DNA from: an uncultured Eubacteriales bacterium
Lineage (GTDB): Bacteria; Bacillota; Clostridia; Christensenellales; Borkfalkiaceae
Direction of reading: 5' to 3'
DNA: 45,026 nucleotides
Assembly: GCA_958405585.1 (NCBI GenBank)
Contig: CATYEP010000001.1
Span: 1 to 45,026, forward strand
In this document: piece after piece, positions 24,613 to 33,063 of the stretch
How positions within the stretch are numbered: the first letter of the stretch is position 1
Layout of the letters: each line of letters starts with the position of its first letter
The notes under the pieces: model-generated
Seen by the model: only the letters and a program-made list of their open reading frames with translations
What the model was told of the DNA's origin: nothing
The model's database searches: none
Translations under genes and position numbers: made by a program

Positions 24613-25758
24613 CTAAAAAAACTGTAAAATATCCACTAAAATCGCAAAGCCGATGAGCAGAATAAATCCTGCCGCGTGGATGATCGCTTCCACTTTGCGG
24701 TTGATCGGCTTCCCGCGCACCCATTCAATGAGAGTAAATACGATCTTAGAGCCGTCCAGAGCGGGTATCGGCAATAGATTGAACACCGCAAGGTTCACGC
24801 CGATAAACGCCGCGATCTCCAAAAACTGCTGAAAACTCTGCGATGCGATCTGCGAAGTCAGCTTGATCGTCGTTACCGGCCCGCCAAACGCCGAAAGCCC
24901 CAGATCACCGGTAAACAGCTGTCCCAACACCTTGAAGATCGTGCCGCCGATCTGGAAAGAATAGGTAAAAGACCTTCCGAGCGTTTCAAAAAATCCGAAT
25001 CCCTTATACGACGTTGAAGCAACCATATGGATATAAGTTTCTCCGTCTTCCGCATATTGGCGCGCGATCCCCAAAGAATCCCACAAAGCCCCCGTATCCG
25101 TCAGATTTTTAAAATCCGCGTCGCTGCGGAGCATGACTTTGATCTCCTGTTCGGTCCTGCCTGTTTCCCCTTTGCGCGAAACGAGAAACGTTACGAGATC
25201 CCCTTCCTTTTTGCCTTCCAGCACTTCCATGAGATCGCTCGTCAAATAGATACCCTTCCCCTCGCATCGGATGATCACATCTTCGTCCTGAAAAGAATAC
25301 CCCGCCACGGCGATGCCGCTTTGCGTATACTCCGAAGTATCCACGCGATAGGTCATTAAAAGCAGCTGTCCGTACGCAAAAAACGAAGTAATGATCAAAA
25401 GCAATGCGAGCAGATAATTCATAAATGCGCCCGCAAACAATACAATGATCCTCTGCCAGGGCTTTTTATTATTGAATGCGTCCGGATGGGAATTTTCTTC
25501 GTCCTCACCCTCAAACGCGCAATAGCCGCCGAGCGGCAATGCACGCACCGAAAACACTTCTCCGTTCTTTTTCGTACGTTTGTAGAGCGCGGGCCCGAAC
25601 CCGATCGCAAATTCGTTGATTTTAAATTTAAAGATTTTTCCCGCAATGTAATGCCCGAATTCGTGTACCGTGATCATTGCCAGCAAAATCAGAATTGCCA
25701 GCAACACAGAACCGATCGTTTTCATCACATCCGAAAATGCGAGAAGATTGAGCGCCAT
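24613..25758 (-). CDS. rseP: Site-2 intramembrane metalloprotease
   Basis: This 381-residue RseP/RasP-type protease cuts membrane substrates such as anti-sigma factors and leftover signal peptides. The zinc motif HEFGH is at 32-36 in the first helix, and the third ligand lies in FNLLPIPALDG near residue 335. A PDZ-like segment lies between (about 145-215). The last helices follow. AAGGGGAG lies 4 bases before the ATG. It is the last gene of the long cluster, 28 bases after dxr, as in many Bacillota. Substrates here are unknown. Confidence 0.95.
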   Translation of the reverse strand: MALNLLAFSDVMKTIGSVLLAILILLAMITVHEFGHYIAGKIFKFKINEFAIGFGPALYKRTKKNGEVFSVRALPLGGYCAFEGEDEENSHPDAFNNKKPWQRIIVLFAGAFMNYLLALLLIITSFFAYGQLLLMTYRVDTSEYTQSGIAVAGYSFQDEDVIIRCEGKGIYLTSDLMEVLEGKKEGDLVTFLVSRKGETGRTEQEIKVMLRSDADFKNLTDTGALWDSLGIARQYAEDGETYIHMVASTSYKGFGFFETLGRSFTYSFQIGGTIFKVLGQLFTGDLGLSAFGGPVTTIKLTSQIASQSFQQFLEIAAFIGVNLAVFNLLPIPALDGSKIVFTLIEWVRGKPINRKVEAIIHAAGFILLIGFAILVDILQFF

Positions 25759-25786
25759 ACGTCTCCCCTTTTATGATTTCTTGCGC

Positions 25787-26917
25787 TTAACCGATTTTCA
25801 ACCGCGCACAGGCACGTGCCCTGCGATCTGTCTCTTCCAGCGCTTCGTAACTTTCCGCACTGCCGTCGATTTTCGCCGCAAGCACGTCTTCTATAATGTC
25901 TGCAATTTGCGTGTATTTTATTTGCCCGTTTAAAAAAGCGGATACCGCCACTTCCCCAGCCGCGTTCAAAATACAGGGATACGTCCCGCCTTTTTCCGCG
26001 CATTGCCGCGCCAACACAAAACAGGGATAGCGTTTTTCGTCCACTTTTTCAAAATGCAGCGATCCCGCCTTGAAAAAATCCACCGACGGCAATCCGCAAT
26101 CCAGCCGTTCCGGATACGTCAGCGCCAGCTGGATCGGCAATTCCATCGAAGGCATCGCCATCTGCGCCAGCACTGCGCCGTCCGCAAACTCCACCATCGA
26201 ATGCACGATGCTCTCCCTGTGTACCAGCACCTCGATTTGCGAAAGCGCCGCCCCGTACAGGTGCATCGCTTCCATCACCTCAAAGCCCTTGTTCAGCATA
26301 GTCGCACAGTCGATCGTGATCTTCGGGCCCATTTTCCAGTTCGGATGCGCCAGAGCGTCTTTTGCCGTTACCTGTCCCAGTTTTTCCATGGGAACATCGC
26401 GCAGCGCCCCGCCGCTTGCTGTCAACAATATTTTTCGGAAAGGCGCTTTTCTGTCAAAGTTCAGACACTGCCAGATCGCAGAATGTTCGCTGTCTACGGG
26501 AAGGACGCGAAGTCCCTTCCGCTCCGCCAGCGGCATAACCAACTGCCCCCCCACGACCAGACTTTCCTTGTTTGCAAGTGCAATATCTTTCCCGGCTGAA
26601 AGCGCCGAAAGCGCCGCTTTCAGCCCCGCAAAGCCCGTTACCGCTATGAGCACTATATCCGCATTGTCATAGGAACAAGCCTCTTCGAACGCCTTTTCCC
26701 CGCAGGAAAAGCGCGTCCCTTTCGGCACGTTTATATTCCGTTCCGTGCGCAGAGCCGCAAACTCCGGCCGATTCTGATCTATCTGTTGTTCAAAGAGCGT
26801 TCCGCCCGTATTTGCCGCCAAAGCGACGATCTGAAAGCGCTCCGGATACCGCCTGCAGACTTCGATTGCCTGTCTGCCGATCGAGCCCGTGCTCCCAATG
26901 ATCGAGATCCTTTTCAT
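25787..26917 (-). CDS. dxr: 1-deoxy-D-xylulose-5-phosphate reductoisomerase
   Basis: Dxr converts DXP to MEP with NADPH, the committed step of the MEP isoprenoid pathway, which feeds undecaprenyl phosphate synthesis by UppS encoded in the same cluster. The 376 residues are normal. The N-terminal NADPH loop is IIGSTGSIGRQ (6-16); then ALANKESLVVGG, the metal and substrate motif PVDSEHSAIWQCL with D and E ligands, LTASGGALRD, and the flexible loop near HPNWKMGPKITID. GGAAGGGAAACGT precedes the ATG. Confidence 0.97.
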   Translation of the reverse strand: MKRISIIGSTGSIGRQAIEVCRRYPERFQIVALAANTGGTLFEQQIDQNRPEFAALRTERNINVPKGTRFSCGEKAFEEACSYDNADIVLIAVTGFAGLKAALSALSAGKDIALANKESLVVGGQLVMPLAERKGLRVLPVDSEHSAIWQCLNFDRKAPFRKILLTASGGALRDVPMEKLGQVTAKDALAHPNWKMGPKITIDCATMLNKGFEVMEAMHLYGAALSQIEVLVHRESIVHSMVEFADGAVLAQMAMPSMELPIQLALTYPERLDCGLPSVDFFKAGSLHFEKVDEKRYPCFVLARQCAEKGGTYPCILNAAGEVAVSAFLNGQIKYTQIADIIEDVLAAKIDGSAESYEALEETDRRARACARLKIG

Positions 26918-27015
26918 ACGTTTCCCTTCCGTTCAATATATGCCGTGAAAAATTTTTTATGCCGATCGGATCCGTTCCGAATCCGATTTCGTGAAATTTT
27001 CCGATAAAATACAAT

Positions 27016-27042
27016 CGGAGCGGTGCCGACAGCACCGCTCCG
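27016..27042 (-). terminator. Hairpin between cdsA and dxr
   Basis: CGGAGCGGTGC pairs with GCACCGCTCCG around five bases. On the minus strand it is followed by ATTGTATTTTATC, moderately U-rich. It lies 26 bases beyond the cdsA stop, so it may partly separate dxr-rseP from the upstream genes. Confidence 0.6.
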
Positions 27043-27067
27043 CATTTTTCTTTTCAAAGCCTCACAC

Positions 27068-27979
27068 TCATAGAACTGCGAGAATAAATGCAAGATATAT
27101 GAACGTGCTGGCAAATAAGGTACCGTCAATGCGGTCCAAAATTCCGCCGTGTCCGGGAAGGAGTCTGCCCATATCCTTAATGCCGCATTTACGCTTGATC
27201 ACGCTTTCCACAAGGTCGCCGAACTCTGTCATGAACGAGCAGATAAGCCCGATCACGGCAAATACGATCCAAGGGGTGCCTGCCCAGCCGCTGAAGATCC
27301 CTTCATAGACATAGCCGGTCGCCAACGTATACAGCCAATACAGAAGAATGCTTGCAAGACTGCCGAACACGATCCCGCCGATCGCCCCCGAAACCGTCTT
27401 GTTCGGACTGATAGTCGGGCAAAGTTTTTTGCCTTTGCAGAGGCTTCCCACAAAAAACGCAAACGTGTCGGTCACGGGAGATATGACAAATATCAGCAAC
27501 AGTCCGAGTGCGGGCGCACCCTGAGGCGGAAGTGAATTGGTCAGAATTGTCGTGGACAGGATCGCGGTCGGATAAAAGCCGCAAAGCATCGCCGCACCCG
27601 TGCCCTTGATGTCGGTATTTTTGTGATCCACCACCAAAAGACAAAACAACACCAACGCAAACAGGAACGACAACGTTAAAAGGCAACGGAATCCTGCCCT
27701 TTCGTGAATAAAATCTGCCACGTAAAAGGACGGCGTAAACAGGATCGCATAAGCATAGACAACAAACTTTTGCGATTTGCTCATGGGCATGGGGGGCTCT
27801 GCGGTATCCTGGGCGTTGACGTGCGGCCCCGAAAGCGCATGAACCATCTCATACGTGCCGATCAGCGAAAACGCATAAATAAGGATCCCGAACAGGCGGG
27901 CATCAACCAGTCGCAGTGCAAAAAAAGCAACGATGATTGCAAAATATACAGCTCCCGTGATTACTCGAGTACGAAGCAT
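27068..27979 (-). CDS. cdsA: Phosphatidate cytidylyltransferase
   Basis: CdsA makes CDP-diacylglycerol from phosphatidate and CTP, the branch point of phospholipid synthesis. The 303-residue protein has eight or so membrane helices and the C-terminal family signature (about 262-290): GDLVESVIKRKCGIKD, then GRLLPGHGGILDRID. AGGAGGAG precedes the ATG. The start lies 3 bases after the uppS stop, so the two are tightly linked. The order uppS-cdsA-dxr-rseP is standard in Bacillota and Proteobacteria. Confidence 0.96.
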   Translation of the reverse strand: MLRTRVITGAVYFAIIVAFFALRLVDARLFGILIYAFSLIGTYEMVHALSGPHVNAQDTAEPPMPMSKSQKFVVYAYAILFTPSFYVADFIHERAGFRCLLTLSFLFALVLFCLLVVDHKNTDIKGTGAAMLCGFYPTAILSTTILTNSLPPQGAPALGLLLIFVISPVTDTFAFFVGSLCKGKKLCPTISPNKTVSGAIGGIVFGSLASILLYWLYTLATGYVYEGIFSGWAGTPWIVFAVIGLICSFMTEFGDLVESVIKRKCGIKDMGRLLPGHGGILDRIDGTLFASTFIYLAFILAVL

Positions 27980-27982
27980 CCC

Positions 27983-28678
27983 TCACTCCTCCTGTACGTT
28001 TCCGAATCTCCTGTCGCGCGCGGAATAATTTTCGATGGCCTTTTCCAGATCTCGTTTGGAAAACTCCGGCCACATCTTTCCCGAAAAGTAAAGTTCGCTG
28101 TAAGCCGCCTGATATAACAAAAAATTGCTCAGTCTGAGTTCTCCGCCCGTACGGATGATCAGATCGGGATCCGGGATCCCGCCCGTCTCCAAAAGCGACG
28201 AAAAGCTCTGTTCATCCACAAAACGGCCGTATGAAACCGCCGCATTCACGGCTCGGATGATCTCCTGCCGCGAACCGTAATTGATACAAATATTCAAAAG
28301 CCCCCGAACAAGATGCGACGTTTCGTCCATCATCTCAAGAATACTTTCCTGAATGTCGGGCGGAAACACCGTAATGTCGCCCACCACGTTGATCTTGACT
28401 CCCATCTCCTGCATTTTATCTTTTTTCTTCCCGAAAAACGTTCGGAAAAGATCGAAGAGTTCATCCACCTCTTCTTTAGGACGGGAAAGATTCTCCGTGG
28501 AGAGTGCATACACCGTCACGATCCTGACTCCCAAATCAAAGGCGTGGGAGCAGATCTTGAACATATTCTGCACGCCCATTTTATGACCGTATCCGCGCGG
28601 ACGAAATCTGCGTTTCGCCCAACGACCGTTTCCGTCCATTATAAATGCAATATGGACGGGTAATTTTATTCTTTTCAT
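27983..28678 (-). CDS. uppS: Undecaprenyl diphosphate synthase (cis-prenyltransferase)
   Basis: UppS adds isopentenyl units to farnesyl diphosphate to make the C55 lipid carrier for peptidoglycan. The 231-residue protein starts with VHIAFIMDGNGRWAKRR, in which D15 is the catalytic Mg ligand and GNGRW the diphosphate loop. Further conserved parts are YALSTENLSRP, LNICINYGSRQEI and, near the end, PDLIIRTGGELRLSNFLLYQAAYSE. The upstream sequence has only AAGG close to the ATG, but the conserved opening supports this start. It lies 12 bases after frr. Confidence 0.96.
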   Translation of the reverse strand: MKRIKLPVHIAFIMDGNGRWAKRRFRPRGYGHKMGVQNMFKICSHAFDLGVRIVTVYALSTENLSRPKEEVDELFDLFRTFFGKKKDKMQEMGVKINVVGDITVFPPDIQESILEMMDETSHLVRGLLNICINYGSRQEIIRAVNAAVSYGRFVDEQSFSSLLETGGIPDPDLIIRTGGELRLSNFLLYQAAYSELYFSGKMWPEFSKRDLEKAIENYSARDRRFGNVQEE

Positions 28679-28690
28679 ACCTTAGCCCTG

Positions 28691-29263
28691 TCAAACGGAC
28701 ATGATTTCTTTTTCTTTATCGGCGGTATGCTTATCGATCTGCTCCATCGTCTTGGAAACCGTCTTTTCGACATCCTTTTCCAGCGACGCGCACTCGTCTT
28801 CGGATATTTCTTTGTTGTTCTTCATCTTTTTCAGAGATTCCATCGCATCGCGGCGAAGATTGCGCACCGCCACTTTCGAGTCCTCCGACAAAGATTTGAT
28901 CTGCTTGGCAATGTCGCGGCGGCGCTCCTCCGTCAGATCGGGGAAGATAAGACGGATCACTTTACCGTCATTCGTCGGAGTCAGCCCGATATTCGATGCA
29001 AGGATCGCCTTTTCGATGCCTTTGAGCAAAGATGCATCCCACGGGCTGATCACCAGGCATTTTGCATCCTGCACCGATATATTGCCCACCTGATTTACCG
29101 GAGTCATCGCTCCGTAATAGTCCACCTGAATTTTATCCAGCACATGAGGATTCGCTCTTCCGGCGCGAATGTTCGTAAATTCTTCGCGCAGAACGCTCGT
29201 CGTTTTGTCCAGCTTTTCTTCCAGAAGCAACAGCATCTCTTCTACTTTTTCGCTATCGACCAT
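28691..29263 (-). CDS. frr: Ribosome recycling factor
   Basis: RRF splits post-termination ribosomes together with EF-G. The 190-residue protein is a little longer than the usual 185. It has the N-terminal helix with REEFTNIRAGRANPHVLDKI, the central domain from DYYGAMTPVNQVGNISV, and the C-terminal helix pair with KKMKNNKEISEDE. GGAGGG lies 6 bases before the ATG. pyrH lies upstream at 108 bases and uppS follows at 12 bases. Confidence 0.97.
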   Translation of the reverse strand: MVDSEKVEEMLLLLEEKLDKTTSVLREEFTNIRAGRANPHVLDKIQVDYYGAMTPVNQVGNISVQDAKCLVISPWDASLLKGIEKAILASNIGLTPTNDGKVIRLIFPDLTEERRRDIAKQIKSLSEDSKVAVRNLRRDAMESLKKMKNNKEISEDECASLEKDVEKTVSKTMEQIDKHTADKEKEIMSV

Positions 29264-29371
29264 GGTATCCCTCCAGTTAAAATTTCTCGCGCACTGTTCA
29301 AGCCCGCATACCCCCGTCGCCCCTTTCAGGGCACGGCATACGGTAACGGACTTTCCGCCGTGCGTGCGGAA

Positions 29372-30088
29372 TTATTCGTTCGTGATGATCGTGCCGGTCT
29401 TTTCGCCGCAGATCGCGCGGACGATGGCGTCCTTTTCCGACAGCGCAAACGCCAGAACCGGAATATCGTTGTCCATACACATCGTGATCGCCGTCGTATC
29501 CATGGCTTTCAGGCCGCGGTTGATCACTTCCATATGCGTGATCTTGTCGATCTTCTTCGCGTTCGGATTGACCTTCGGATCACTGTCATAAATGCCGTCA
29601 ACATTCTTTGCCAAAAGCAGTATGTCGGCATTCGTCTCGCAGGCACGCAGAGCCGCACCCGTGTCCGTCGAACAGTACGGATTACCTGTACCGCACGCAA
29701 AAATCACGATCCTTCCGAGCTCAAAGTGCCGAAGCGCCTTGCGCAGAATAAACGGTTCCGCAACACTGATCATGTTCAGCGCTGTCTGCACCCGCACCGG
29801 TACGCCGCGCTGTTCGATCGCGTCCTGCATCGCCAGCGAATTGATCACCGTCGCAAGCATGCCCATATGATCCGCCGTCGTGCGATCCATGTTCGTTCCC
29901 TGTCTGCCGCGCCAGAAATTTCCGCCGCCCAGCACGATCCCGACTTCTACGCCCAGTTCGTGAATACGGATCAGCTGATCCACGACTCCCGCTATGATCT
30001 TTTCGTCCAGTCCGAATCCCTTCTCGCCGGCAAGCGCTTCGCCGGATAACTTTAAAATAATACGTTTATATTTCGGTTTTAATTCCAT
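29372..30088 (-). CDS. pyrH: UMP kinase
   Basis: PyrH phosphorylates UMP to UDP in pyrimidine synthesis and is a hexamer regulated by GTP and UTP in many bacteria. The ATG at 30088 is chosen from the conserved opening KRIILKLSGEALAG; GGGGG lies 6-7 bases upstream. The 238 residues carry IVLGGGNFWRG, the acidic DRTTADHMGMLATVIN region and LLLAKNVDGIYDSDP near the end. A terminator-like hairpin lies in the 146-base gap after tsf, so pyrH may be expressed below the level of rpsB-tsf. Confidence 0.97.
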   Translation of the reverse strand: MELKPKYKRIILKLSGEALAGEKGFGLDEKIIAGVVDQLIRIHELGVEVGIVLGGGNFWRGRQGTNMDRTTADHMGMLATVINSLAMQDAIEQRGVPVRVQTALNMISVAEPFILRKALRHFELGRIVIFACGTGNPYCSTDTGAALRACETNADILLLAKNVDGIYDSDPKVNPNAKKIDKITHMEVINRGLKAMDTTAITMCMDNDIPVLAFALSEKDAIVRAICGEKTGTIITNE

Positions 30089-30196
30089 GTTAGCCCCCGC
30101 TGTATGAATTTTGTATTTCGGCCCGAAAAGCGTACCTCCGCATCCGCCGACATACCGCCGCACAGAGAACGCTAAACAGATCCGAAACTGAAAAGA

Positions 30197-30226
30197 AAGG
30201 CACACAAATATACACTTGTGCGCCTT
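30197..30226 (-). terminator. Terminator or attenuator after tsf
   Basis: In the minus-strand RNA AAGGCGCACAA pairs with UUGUGUGCCUU (one G-U pair) and is followed by UCUUUUC. The wobble would be a mismatch on the plus strand, so the element is directional. It starts 8 bases beyond the tsf stop and should lower transcription into pyrH-frr. Confidence 0.7.
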
Positions 30227-30234
30227 CTCTTGCA

Positions 30235-30894
30235 TTAACCTTTCATCTTGGAAACTTGTTTCTCGACTTCCTCTGCAAGGTCGTCTTTTCTCTTTTCAAT
30301 GCCTTCGCCCATCTCGAAGCGCGCGAAACGACGAACCGTGATCTTCTCGCCGATCGCCGCGATCGCTTCCGTGATCAGCGTTCCGATGGTCTTGGAAGAA
30401 TCCTTTACAAACGGCTGCTCCAACAGACAGAAATCTTCGTAATACTTCTTGATCCTGCCCTGTACCATCTTTTCGGCAATCGCTTCGGGCTTTCCTTCGT
30501 TCATCGCCTGGACCTTCAGGATCTTTTTCTCTTCTTCCAGAACTTCGGCAGGAACTTCTTCCTTCGTGATATACAAAGGCTTCGCCGCCGCGATCTGCAG
30601 AGCGATATCATGAACCAACGATTTGAACTGGTCGCCGCGTGCGACGAAGTCTGTCTCGCAGTTCACTTCTACGAGCACGCCGACTTTTCCGCCCATGTGG
30701 ATGTAACTGTCCACAATGCCTTCTGCCGCGATCCTGCCCGCTTTCTTTGCCGCGGTCGCCATTCCCTTCTCGCGAAGGATCTCGATCGCTTTATCCATAT
30801 CTCCGTTCGCTTCCGTGAGCGCTTTTTTGCAATCCATCATGCCTACGCCCGTCTTCTGACGCAGTGCGTTTACATCACTTGCCGTAATAGCCAT
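30235..30894 (-). CDS. tsf: Elongation factor Ts
   Basis: EF-Ts recycles EF-Tu by releasing GDP. The 219-residue protein has the UBA-like N-terminus ASDVNALRQKTGVGMMDCKKAL and the TDFVARG motif (VNCETDFVARGDQF) that contacts EF-Tu, then a single core domain with a short C-terminal helix (the Bacillota form can be longer). GGGAGG precedes the ATG by 10 bases. It lies 42 bases after rpsB. Confidence 0.97.
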   Translation of the reverse strand: MAITASDVNALRQKTGVGMMDCKKALTEANGDMDKAIEILREKGMATAAKKAGRIAAEGIVDSYIHMGGKVGVLVEVNCETDFVARGDQFKSLVHDIALQIAAAKPLYITKEEVPAEVLEEEKKILKVQAMNEGKPEAIAEKMVQGRIKKYYEDFCLLEQPFVKDSSKTIGTLITEAIAAIGEKITVRRFARFEMGEGIEKRKDDLAEEVEKQVSKMKG

Positions 30895-30936
30895 TTTTCC
30901 GTGCCTCCCTTTTTTTCTGTTTTTCTTGACTTCCGA

Positions 30937-31725
30937 TTACTCAGCGTCTGCAGGTACTTCTTCCGCCGCTTCCACTACTTCTTCGATGGAAACGTCTTCG
31001 GCAACTTCCTGTGTAGCCTGCTGCATTTCCGCATTCACTGCTTCGCCCTGGTTTGCTTCGATGACTGCATTCGCAATTACGCCCGAAAGCAGTTTTACCG
31101 CACGGATCGCATCGTCGTTGCCCGGGATCACGTAATCGATCAGATCGGGATCGCAGTTGGTATCTGTGATCGCCACGATCGGAATATGCAGTTTGCGCGC
31201 TTCTTGCACCGCGATCTCTTCATTGTGAGGATCAACGACAAACATCACGCCGGGAAGCGTCTTCATGTCTTTGATACCGCCGAGATTCGCTTCGAGTTTT
31301 TCCATTTCCTTCTTCAGACCCAGAACTTCTTTCTTGGGCAGAAGATCAAAATCCCCGTTTTCTTCCATCTTTTCCAGCTTGTTCAGACGGTCAATACGGG
31401 AACGGATCGTCTTGAAATTGGTCAGCGTGCCGCCCAGCCACCGGGAATTGATATAGAACTGTCCGCAACGCACCGCTTCTTCTTTGATCGCGTCCTGCGC
31501 CTGCTTCTTCGTTCCGACAAACAAAATGCTCTTCCCTGCCTTTACGGTGTCCACAACAAACGCATATGCCTTTTCCACAAGGCCGACCGTCAGCTGCAGG
31601 TCAATGATGTGAATGTCGTTACGAGCCGCAAAGATATATTTCTTCATCTTAGGGTTCCATTTCCTTGTCTGGTGCCCGAAATGCACGCCTGCTTCGAGCA
31701 GCTGTTTCATAGTGATAACTGCCAT
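30937..31725 (-). CDS. rpsB: 30S ribosomal protein S2
   Basis: S2 binds the 30S back near the S1 site. The ATG at 31725 has GGAGG 7 bases before it and opens the conserved MAVITMKQLLEAGVHFGHQT. Further motifs are FVGTKKQAQDAI, WLGGTLTNFKTI and AITDTNCDPDLIDYVIPGNDD. The last 35 residues are an acidic Glu/Ala/Val tail. Length 262. It heads the cluster and has its own promoter and a structured leader. Confidence 0.98.
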   Translation of the reverse strand: MAVITMKQLLEAGVHFGHQTRKWNPKMKKYIFAARNDIHIIDLQLTVGLVEKAYAFVVDTVKAGKSILFVGTKKQAQDAIKEEAVRCGQFYINSRWLGGTLTNFKTIRSRIDRLNKLEKMEENGDFDLLPKKEVLGLKKEMEKLEANLGGIKDMKTLPGVMFVVDPHNEEIAVQEARKLHIPIVAITDTNCDPDLIDYVIPGNDDAIRAVKLLSGVIANAVIEANQGEAVNAEMQQATQEVAEDVSIEEVVEAAEEVPADAE

Positions 31726-31766
31726 AATTAAACCTCCGTTTTCTCCTCCCACAAACGCTTTCAGGA

Positions 31767-31811
31767 TCGTATACAGCCTGCCTTGAAAGATTTTGCAGGA
31801 ACGGAATACGA
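31767..31811 (-). promoter_or_regulatory. Structured rpsB leader, candidate S2-responsive element
   Basis: Within the leader of about 112 nt, TCGTAT (31767-31772 complement) pairs with 31806-31811 and CCTGC (31777-31781) pairs with GCAGG (31795-31799), giving a two-tier stem with internal loops about 40 nt before the ATG. Ribosomal protein leaders that regulate rpsB are known in bacteria; whether this one belongs to a described class needs a covariance search. Confidence 0.45.
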
Positions 31812-31843
31812 CACGCCCGTGGTGTGAATTTTATAGCCTTACT

Positions 31844-31872
31844 ATTTTACCATAACGCAATTATTTTTGCAA
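31844..31872 (-). promoter_or_regulatory. rpsB-tsf promoter
   Basis: On the minus strand TTGCAA (31867-31872) and TAAAAT (31844-31849), the latter preceded by TGG, are 17 bases apart. An AT-rich inverted repeat (TTATTTTTGC/GCAAAAATAA) overlaps the -35. Confidence 0.7.
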
Positions 31873-31944
31873 GCAAAAATAATTGCTCTTATGAAATTCT
31901 CCGCAATCTGCGAAAGAATCCTTTCCCTGAAAACACGCAAACGC

Positions 31945-31971
31945 GCGCGCCCTGCCTTCCGAAGGGCGCGC
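31945..31971 (-). terminator. Terminator of the ruvX-DUF1292 unit
   Basis: GCGCGCCCT (31945-31953) pairs with AGGGCGCGC (31963-31971). It lies 37 bases beyond the DUF1292 stop; on the minus strand GCGTTTGCGTGTTTTC follows, a weak U-tract. Confidence 0.6.
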
Positions 31972-32007
31972 CGCGGCTCTTTTTATGAATTCTTGAAGAA
32001 ATTCCGA

Positions 32008-32412
32008 TTATTTCTCGTGCTTGTGATCGTGATTCTTGCAGCCGCATCCGCAGCCTTCTTCGTAGTCCGTATCCAAAGACGCCGCTTCGTCTGCATCCTC
32101 GTCTTCTTCCATCACGCGGCAGAATTCCTCGAATACTTCGTCCAGAAGTTTGTCGTCTTCCACGGGAACAAGTTCCTCTTTTCCCTCTTCGCCGACAATC
32201 TGCAGAATGGTAACTTCATCCTCTTCCGATTCCTCGTTTTCGTCTGCGGTCTGGAAAAAAGCATACCATCCGCCTTTGTATTCGATCGTACCGATATGAT
32301 AACATTTGTGAACTTTGCCCTGATCGTCGATCAGCTCCACTACGTTCACTTCCTCTTCACAGCATTCGCCGCAATCGCAATCCGCTTCGTGCAATTTCTT
32401 TTCTTCGCTCAT
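32008..32412 (-). CDS. DUF1292 (YrzB-like) protein with metal-ligand-rich ends
   Basis: This 134-residue acidic protein contains the DUF1292 core (VNVVELIDDQGKVHKCYHIG through YAFFQTADE and VTILQIVGEEGKEELVPVED). In Bacillota this gene sits next to ruvX/yrrK; its function is unknown. Here both ends carry extra possible metal ligands: CDCGECC at residues 12-18 and GCGCGCKNHDHKHEK at the C-terminus. Its ATG overlaps the ruvX stop by 4 bases (ATGA). Confidence 0.88.
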   Translation of the reverse strand: MSEEKKLHEADCDCGECCEEEVNVVELIDDQGKVHKCYHIGTIEYKGGWYAFFQTADENEESEEDEVTILQIVGEEGKEELVPVEDDKLLDEVFEEFCRVMEEDEDADEAASLDTDYEEGCGCGCKNHDHKHEK

Positions 32413-32843
32413 GTTGTCTCTCCTTTCTTTTTTTTGTTCAGATACCCTTCCAGGATATAAGAGGCGGCTATGCTGTCAATCGACTGCTTCCTGTTCTCTC
32501 GCCGCACTCCGCCGCTGATCAGCACCCGCTCCGCTTCCATCGTCGTGAACCGCTCATCTTCATATACGATCGGCACGTCCGTCTTCTGCCTGAGCAATTC
32601 CACAAACCTGCGCGTCTTTTCCGTCTGCACCGATTCACTGCCGTCAAAATTCAACGGCAATCCGCATACGATCAGCCCGGCATCTTTCTCCTGTACGATC
32701 TTCGCCAGATTTTCGGCATCCGCTGCGGCACTTTTCGTCCGGAAATATGTCGTTCCGGGCAACGCAAACGTATTGAACGGATCGCTCGCCGCCACCCCGA
32801 TCCTTTTATCGCCAATATCAAAGGCGATTATTCGCTTTTCCAT
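32409..32843 (-). CDS. ruvX: RuvX/YqgF RNase H-fold nuclease
   Basis: This 144-residue protein of the YqgF family processes the 5' end of pre-16S rRNA in E. coli; a Holliday-junction role has also been proposed. The first acidic residue lies in IIAFDIGDKRIGVAASDPFN; further conserved parts are LIVCGLPLNFDGSE and YEDERFTTMEAERVLI, then the final acidic residue in KQSIDSIAASYILEGYL. AGGAGGACGA precedes the ATG and a promoter with extended -10 lies 40 bases upstream. Confidence 0.95.
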   Translation of the reverse strand: MEKRIIAFDIGDKRIGVAASDPFNTFALPGTTYFRTKSAAADAENLAKIVQEKDAGLIVCGLPLNFDGSESVQTEKTRRFVELLRQKTDVPIVYEDERFTTMEAERVLISGGVRRENRKQSIDSIAASYILEGYLNKKKKGETT

Positions 32844-32879
32844 TCGTCCTCCTGCCGCCCTTTCTAAAATCGCAGTTAT

Positions 32880-32908
32880 AGTATATCATATCCCCGCGTC
32901 GCCGTCCA
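32880..32908 (-). promoter_or_regulatory. ruvX promoter
   Basis: On the minus strand TGGACG (32903-32908), 17 bases ending in TGA, and TATACT (32880-32885) form an extended -10 promoter with a leader of about 30 nt. Confidence 0.65.
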
Positions 32909-32977
32909 CAGTTTTTTCAAACTTTATCCCTTTTCCGAAAACATTTGATTTTCTGTCACTGTCTTTTCAAAATTTCC

Positions 32978-33025
32978 GCACCCATATCCTGCCTGATTTT
33001 TGCGCCCATATCCTGCCTGATGTTT
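32978..33025. repeat. 24-bp direct repeat, two copies
   Basis: GCACCCATATCCTGCCTGAT (32978) recurs as GCGCCCATATCCTGCCTGAT (33002), with a period of 24 bases. It lies in the gene-free stretch 32909-33938. Confidence 0.75.
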
Positions 33026-33063
33026 TTAAAACAATCAAAAACAAGCCAATCCTTATCTTCAGC

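Noticed and set aside
28727..31731. Long plus-strand ORFs of 440 and 491 codons opposite frr-pyrH and tsf-rpsB
   Set aside because: They are antisense shadows of strongly conserved genes; their sequences are Arg/His/Phe-rich and without ribosome binding sites.
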